DNA of 64,000 nt from Nicotiana tabacum (lineage: Eukaryota > Streptophyta > Magnoliopsida > Solanales > Solanaceae). How positions within the stretch are numbered: the first letter of the stretch is position 1; each line of letters begins with the position of its first letter. The notes beneath the pieces are model-generated. The model saw only the letters and a program-made list of their open reading frames with translations. It did no database searches and had not been told where the DNA came from. The position numbers were made by a program, and so were the translations under genes. The DNA is taken from positions 6,574,501 through 6,638,500 of the forward strand of contig NC_134084.1 in the NCBI RefSeq assembly GCF_000715075.1, read 5' to 3'. Shown here piece by piece: positions 58,571-64,000 of this stretch.

Positions 58571-61500
58571 TGTTGATACCTAATTTTTTTCTGTATTTTT
58601 TATATGCAAAATACCTTTCAAATAGCATGTATATGCATATATAAGTATACCCCGAGGCTACACTATTTTTTTTAATTTTTCAAATATTTTTAAATCAATT
58701 TATTGCCCTATTTTATCAAGACAAACCCAATAATTATCCCAAAATTACCATTTTTGATGATTCATTTTATTGGAGTCTCATGTTTATATTAAAATATAGC
58801 TAATGTATTTTTTTTACACATTTTTTACAAATTTATTTGGTATTTTAAAGGATAGAATTACATAATTGCAATATTAGCCTTTTTTTATTTTAAATCCGTC
58901 TCATATTTATAAAATGGGATTTTATATTTTTAAATTGATAATTATATATTATAAGTCATTTTAGTACTTTTAATTTGTTTTCAGAAATTTGTTTATTACT
59001 TTTATAAATTAAAAGGGGAAAAAGTATATTTAACTTATAGCCACATTTGGCTTTGTAATTTTGCCTAGTTAAACCCAATCCCCAACCCAAATTAGACCAG
59101 TCCAATACCCATCCCAATTAGATTACCCGACCCAGGCCCCAATTACCCTACCCGACCCGCCTACCCCATCCAATCTAGATTGTTGATCATTTAGATCAAT
59201 AGTCCCCGTTTAACTTACCTAAATTAAACCAAACGACCCCCCAATACCCCTCTCATTTCTCACTCGCCTCTATCTCTCTCTACTTCTAGTTCTCTCTAGA
59301 ACCTTTCCCCTCCCCTCCTCTTCGATGGGTTCTGTTCATCTTCTCCGATCACCTTCTAACTTAAACCTATGGTGGTTTCACCACCCACCAAGCCACATAT
59401 GGCTCCCCACGTTGGTTAACTGAAGCGGCATGACTCAACCATGAAGAGTTGGGTCCAGACCTCTATTGATTCGAGTTACACGGCCATCTCTGGCCCCGTT
59501 CCGGCAAGCTATGTCTGTTTCGAAGCCTGGTCTCGACTCCTCTTGCTTGGATCCAAGCCTTTCTCATCGTTTGGGTTCCTCTGAAAACCCTAGTTTTGAG
59601 GTTTTTCTGATCTCCTTAGATCTGTTCCAGATCCATATTTTCCTTAAGCTTTTAAACAATTTTCCTGACTTTTCTTTCAAAAATTACTTTCAAAATCATT
59701 TCTTTTCCGGCCTAGGGTTTTTCTGAAATATTTCTCTGACTTTCTTTTTCTTTTGTGCGTATTTGCCTCTATTGTGCTCTTGTGTGTTTCTTCTACTGTA
59801 TTTTCTTCTACTGTGTTCTTGTATGCTTTTTCTACTATATTCTTGTATGCTTCTTCTACTGTATTCTTGTGTATTTCTTCTACTGTATTCTTGTGTGTTT
59901 CTTCTACTGTATTTTCCCAAATTATGCTCTTGAGTGTTTCTTATTAAGTTCCATCTACTGAGTTCCGGTTAAGTTTCTTATAAAACCTCTTAATATGCTT
60001 CTCCTACTGTTCTTATCAATTTTTCCCATTATGTTTCGTATTAGTTTTTTCTACTCTGTTTTCTTTGAGCTCTTCTACTGTGTTTTGCATGTTACTCTGC
60101 TATTATGTTTTTCATGAGTTTCTGTTGCTGAGAGGAACATGTTAGAGGTTTCAATTCTTTTCTAAGACCTCTGAACCTATTTCGACTTAACTACTTGCCC
60201 TCTCATCTCTACATTCGATTGATGGTAGAAACCCTAGAATTTGGGGGTTCTTCCAAGTTTGGAAGCCATTGGCTATGTGATTTGCATGAACTGGTTTTAT
60301 TTAAAAAAACCTAGCTCTTCACACCTATTTCGAGTCTCTGAACTGAGTTTCGAAATCTTTGTTTTTAATATGATTCCGAATTTTGCTAAACTCTTCTAAG
60401 ATCTTTTACATTGGATCTTTTGTATGCTACTATATGCTACTTCTTTTCTACATTATTGACCTATGTGACAACCATTACCTACTGATTTTGCAATGGCACA
60501 AAATCCTCTTTCAGCTTAACATGTTTGTATGCTCTTTATATATGATGAACTTCCCTCTAAAGTGGCTTTCAAATTTGTGATTAGTTCAGACTTCTTTCTG
60601 AATAGGTCTGATTGATTTCTTTCTATTATTTGTTGATTTCCCTGTGATTCGACTTAAGTTAAAAACCTTTCTCAGCTTTTCTGACTTGGTTCATTCATGA
60701 ACCAATAATTACAAGATCTCTGACCTGTGATTTACTGGCTACTAGTTGATTTTTCTTACCTTATTTGTACAACTGCGTATTTCAAAAATTCTGTCCTTAA
60801 GTAAACTTTTATGTATTTACCCCTAATTGCCTACTTTGCACAAAGTGCCTATTTAATTTCTTTCCTCAAATAGTTTTTACCTGTTTGAATCTGAATTCCT
60901 TAATTAAAGGGAGTCTTGTGTGATTGATTCTTGATTGATATTCAGTTCCTTAACTGTTTTTTTACCTTATTTCTGCCTGATTTTCACACTATAAAGGCAC
61001 GACCCTTTCACAAACTCAAGAACTCATTCACAGTCTTTCTGACTCACACTTACACAATAGTATTCTCTCTTCTTGCCTGCATTGTGGCTTGTTGACAAGA
61101 CCTACTGCTTTCTCTATTTTGTTTCTTTGAAACTGGTATGTCCTGATTTAAGCTTTAGCCTCACAACAATGTGTTTAATTATTGCTTTGTACCTATGTCT
61201 ACTTACTATTTCTGCATGATTCAAACGCTTACCTTAGTATGCTGACTTCTTTCTACTTTGTTCTGGTATGAATCCCAAACTCCCCCCCTATGTGTTTGAG
61301 CTATGGCTTGGAGCATGGCAATATGTAAATTGTTGCCCATGAATCAAACCTGGTCCCTTGGGATCCTAGCCTCTAATAATGTGTTCTAATAGGCTCATGG
61401 GTGTTCCAGCATTCCCCATTGTTGGGTATACCCACAAGCCTTCCTTTGCCTCCTTACAATTTCCCCATCCCCATATACCCCTATGTGTGCTTATTTGAGC

Positions 61501-61918
61501 TATTTCCCTTTCCCTTTCCCCCTCTCAGAATTCTGATTCTGCACTTGCACTCTCTCTTAGTCCTTAAGTTCTGCGCACCTCTTGTGAGCCTTGCCTTGGG
61601 ACCTTGAGTTCCCTCTGAACTTGAAACCTTGAGGGCTGGCCTTTCCACACTGCACTTGTACTAATTTGATAATGCATTTGGGTGTGAGCATTGCCCAGAG
61701 TCCTTTCTGAGGCTCTTAGGGAACTTTGACACATCCGAATGGGAGAAAGGCTTTGGATCATGATCTCTTGGAGTTGGTTTACCTCATATTTCAGACATGA
61801 AGTCTGAATTAGGCTCTCCTTGATTGTACCTTTTAATTTCTGATGTATTCTTTTACTTCATTCTGGGCTGTAATAATTTGTAATAAACTCTTGGGGATGG
61901 CTAGTGAAAAGGGGTCAC
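58571..61918 (+). repeat. 3' LTR of the Ogre/TAT element (right end uncertain)
   Basis: It begins TGTTGATACCTAATTTTTTT right after the purine tract. It is AT-rich to about 59040, then has CCCAACCC-rich leader-like sequence, CTCTCTCT near 59270, and a long non-coding stretch. No partner LTR is in the window, so the end is a guess placed before the tandem repeat at about 61925. Confidence 0.6.
59785..59945. repeat. Minisatellite TTCTACTGTATTCTTGTGTG
   Basis: About six imperfect units of 25-27 bp are built on TTCTACTGTATTCTTGTGTG-TTTC within the putative LTR. Frames on both strands here are artefacts. Confidence 0.85.
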
Positions 61919-61924
61919 GACAAC

Positions 61925-62115
61925 TGGATATTTACTTTGGGACTACAGAATGATATTCCGGGGGATCCCCATGCACATTTATGATTTGGACTACATGATG
62001 ATATCCTAGGAGATCCTTTGCACATTTATGATTTGGACTACGGGACGATATCCTGGGAGATCCTCTGCACATTTACTTTTGTGACTACGCGACAATATCC
62101 TGGGAAATCCCCTGT
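61925..62115. repeat. Four-copy tandem repeat, 47-48 bp units
   Basis: GGACTAC units start at about 61941, 61989, 62036 and 62083. Each is followed by GATATCCTGGGAGATCC and CTGCACATTTA. The GATATCC...GGAGATCC core is partly self-complementary. The array immediately precedes Tekay-type RT coding. Confidence 0.85.
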
Positions 62116-62164
62116 TGCTATTGCTGTGTTTTGAGTTGTTGTTTTCTGTGCTTATTTTCCTGGC

Positions 62165-63554
62165 TTAAACTTCAGGGTGCACGAGTGTTCTCTAAGATTG
62201 ACTTGCATTCAGGTTACCATCAGTTGAAGATTCGGGAGTCAGATATTCCGAAAACTGCTTTCAGGACTCGGTATGGTCATTACGAGTTCCTTGTTATGCC
62301 ATTTGGGCTGACCAATGCCCCAGCAGCCTTCATGCATTTGATGCACAGTGTATTCCGGCCATATCTTGACTCGTTCGTCATTGTCCTTATTGATGACATT
62401 CTGGTGTACTCCCAGAGTCGGGAGGATCATGAGCAACACCTGAGGACAGTGATTCAGACTTTGAGAGAAAAGAAATTATATGCGAAGTTCTTGAAATGCG
62501 AGTTTTGGTTGGATTTCGTGGCATTCTTGGGTCATGTGGTATCTAGTGAAGGGATCAAGGTGGATCCGAAGAAAGTGAAAGCAGTGCAGAGTTGGCCCAG
62601 ACCATCCTCAGCCACAGAGATCTGCAACTTTCTTGGTTTGGCGGGCTATTACCGTCGCTTTATTGAGGGATTTTCATCTATTGCAGCACATATAACCAGG
62701 ATGACCCAAAAGGGTGCTCCGTTCTAGTGGACGGAAGAGTGTCAGGAGAGCTTTCAGAAGCTCAAGATAGATTTGACTACAGCCCTAGATTTGATATTGC
62801 CTACAGGTTTGGGGTCTTATACTATCTATTGTGATGCCTCGAGGATTGGCCTTGGAGCGATTTTGATGCAGGACGGTATGGTGATTTCCTACACATCCCG
62901 ATAGTTGAAGGTGCATAAGAAAAATTATCCTGTCCATGATCTCGAGTTAGCTGCTATTATTCATGCCTTGAAGATTTGGAGACACTATTTGTACGGTGTT
63001 CCTTGTGAGATCTACACTGATAATCGGAGTCCACAATATATATTTAAGCAAAAGGACCTTAATTTGCACAAGAGGAGGTGGTTAGAACTGCTGAAGCATT
63101 ATGATATCACTATATTGTACCATCCGGGAAAGGCCAATATGGTGGCCGATGCTTTGAGTTGCCAGGTAGAGAGTTTGGGGAGTTTGGCTTACCTACCAGC
63201 AGCGGAGAGGCCTACGGCGATGGGTGTTCTAGCCTTATCCAGCTAGTTTGTGAGATTGGATATTTCTAGGCCTAGTCGGGTATTAGCTTGCATGATTTAT
63301 CGGTCTTCCTTGTTGGATCTATCAGAGAGCGTCAGTATGATGATCCTCATTTAGTTGTCCTCAAGGACAAGGTTCTGCATGGTGATGCCAGAGATGTGAT
63401 CATTGGCGATGATGGGGTATTGAGGATACAGGGTCGGATATATGTGCCCAATATTGTGGGCTTTGGGAGCTAATTCTAGAGGAGGCCCATGGTTCGTGGT
63501 ATTCCATCCATCTGGGTGCCGCGAAGATGTACCAGGATTTGAGATAGCACTATT
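62165..63554 (+). pseudogene. Truncated Tekay-type Gypsy pol (RT and RNase H)
   Basis: The plus strand reads [60 protein letters not shown] (intact catalytic DD), [20 protein letters not shown] and [20 protein letters not shown], then a stop at about 62725. RNase H follows ([54 protein letters not shown]) with further stops. Only the first part of integrase remains (KMYQDL-like, 63525). Gag, protease, the start of RT and most of integrase are gone. It is closely related to the pol at 40920-44062 but less broken. Confidence 0.92.
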
Positions 63555-64000
63555 TGTGATGACCCAAAAGGTCATCACTTGTTTTAGAAACAAATTCTGT
63601 GTTTTGAGGCCTTAAAAACCTCTTTAAGCCTCACCTCGATTTGCGTGCATAGTTCGGGCGCGTAGTCGAAAAGCTAATATGTGAAAATCTGTGTAAAATG
63701 ATGAATTTTGACTTTAAAATGAATTTAAGTTGACTCCGGTCAACATTTTAGGTAAACGGACCTGGAACCGGACCCGTGATTTGATTGTCCCGGAGGGTCC
63801 ATGGAAAAATATGGGACTTGGGCGTATGCCCAGAATCAAATTCCGAGGTCCCAAGCACGAGAAATGAATTTTAAAAGAAAAATTATTTTCTGGAAATTTC
63901 TATGAGTTTTGGAAATGAAATGCATTTAGAACTTGATAGTATCGGGCCCGTATTATGGTTTCGGAGCTCGGTACAGGTCTTATATATGATTTAAGATAAT
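63555..64000 (+). repeat. LTR start of Tekay-type element, cut by window end
   Basis: It starts TGTGATGACCCAAAAGGTCA, matching the start of the Tekay-type LTRs (reverse of GGTCATCACA at 40765 and 48838). It contains the shared TTGACTCCGGTCAACATTTT and GGGCGTATGCCC blocks. Pol is cut in integrase immediately before it without a visible PPT, so an internal deletion is likely. Confidence 0.8.

Larger units (their letters stand above)
52318..61918 (+). mobile_element. 3' half of an Ogre/TAT-type Gypsy element
   Basis: On the plus strand, the element starts inside RT and continues through RNase H, a second (archaeal-type) RNase H, integrase, a long non-coding 3' region with tandem repeats, the PPT AGAGGGGCAAC and an LTR starting TGTTGATACCTAA at 58571. 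The gag, protease and 5' LTR are absent. The left border is the blunt junction with another LTR at 52318. The right LTR border is uncertain. Confidence 0.85.

Noticed and set aside
59696..59961. Short repetitive frames on both strands
   Set aside because: They are by-products of the 26-bp minisatellite.

Overview
The window looks like a repeat-rich nuclear segment from a plant of the nightshade family (Solanaceae, perhaps Nicotiana). The clues are a chloroplast-targeted lysine-pathway gene with many short exons, SINEs ending in TTG repeats, very long Gypsy LTRs that begin and end with TGTCACGACC/GGTCATCACA-type sequence, and an Ogre/TAT-type element with a long tandem-repeat UTR. The only clearly functional protein gene is the 5' part of an LL-diaminopimelate aminotransferase gene (DAP) on the minus strand. 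Eight exons (294 codons, start at 6860) are visible, and the gene runs off the left edge. All identity statements were made by eye and no database was searched.

Layout. 1-7.1 kb: the DAP gene, with a MITE, a SINE fragment and duplicated intron pieces. 7.1-13.2 kb: a fragment of unrelated repeat, then a direct partial copy and a long inverted partial copy of the 5' half of the DAP locus. The two copies face each other across a few bases at about 8670, forming a near-palindrome with arms of about 1 kb. The inverted copy has taken up a foldback hAT-like element and a Stowaway MITE. The Stowaway insertion can be read against its empty site in the original. 13.2-16 kb: possible leftward exons of an unknown gene, then a 973-bp tandem duplication that carries two tRNA-Thr-like genes. 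16-21.8 kb: a Copia fragment, a relic of a Nudix hydrolase gene cut by a LINE, and SINEs.

21.8-37.6 kb: a non-coding LTR element on the minus strand. Its 5' LTR was broken by a Copia element that itself lost its 5' end, the glutamate-bearing part of integrase and the reverse transcriptase. 37.6-48.8 kb: a complete-length but dead Tekay/Del-type Gypsy element on the minus strand, with LTRs, PBS, PPT and probable target duplication. 48.8-52.3 kb: a Ser/Thr-rich repeat region and a truncated LTR of a related family. 52.3-62 kb: the 3' half of an Ogre/TAT Gypsy element on the plus strand with two RNase H domains, an integrase, a tandem-repeat UTR with a 728-bp higher-order duplication, and the 3' LTR. 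62-64 kb: a truncated Tekay-type pol and the start of its LTR.

The most interesting unit is the DAP locus together with its inverted partial copies. A leftward read-through transcript would contain antisense and then sense DAP sequence and could fold into double-stranded RNA. This is an inference from layout and has not been shown.
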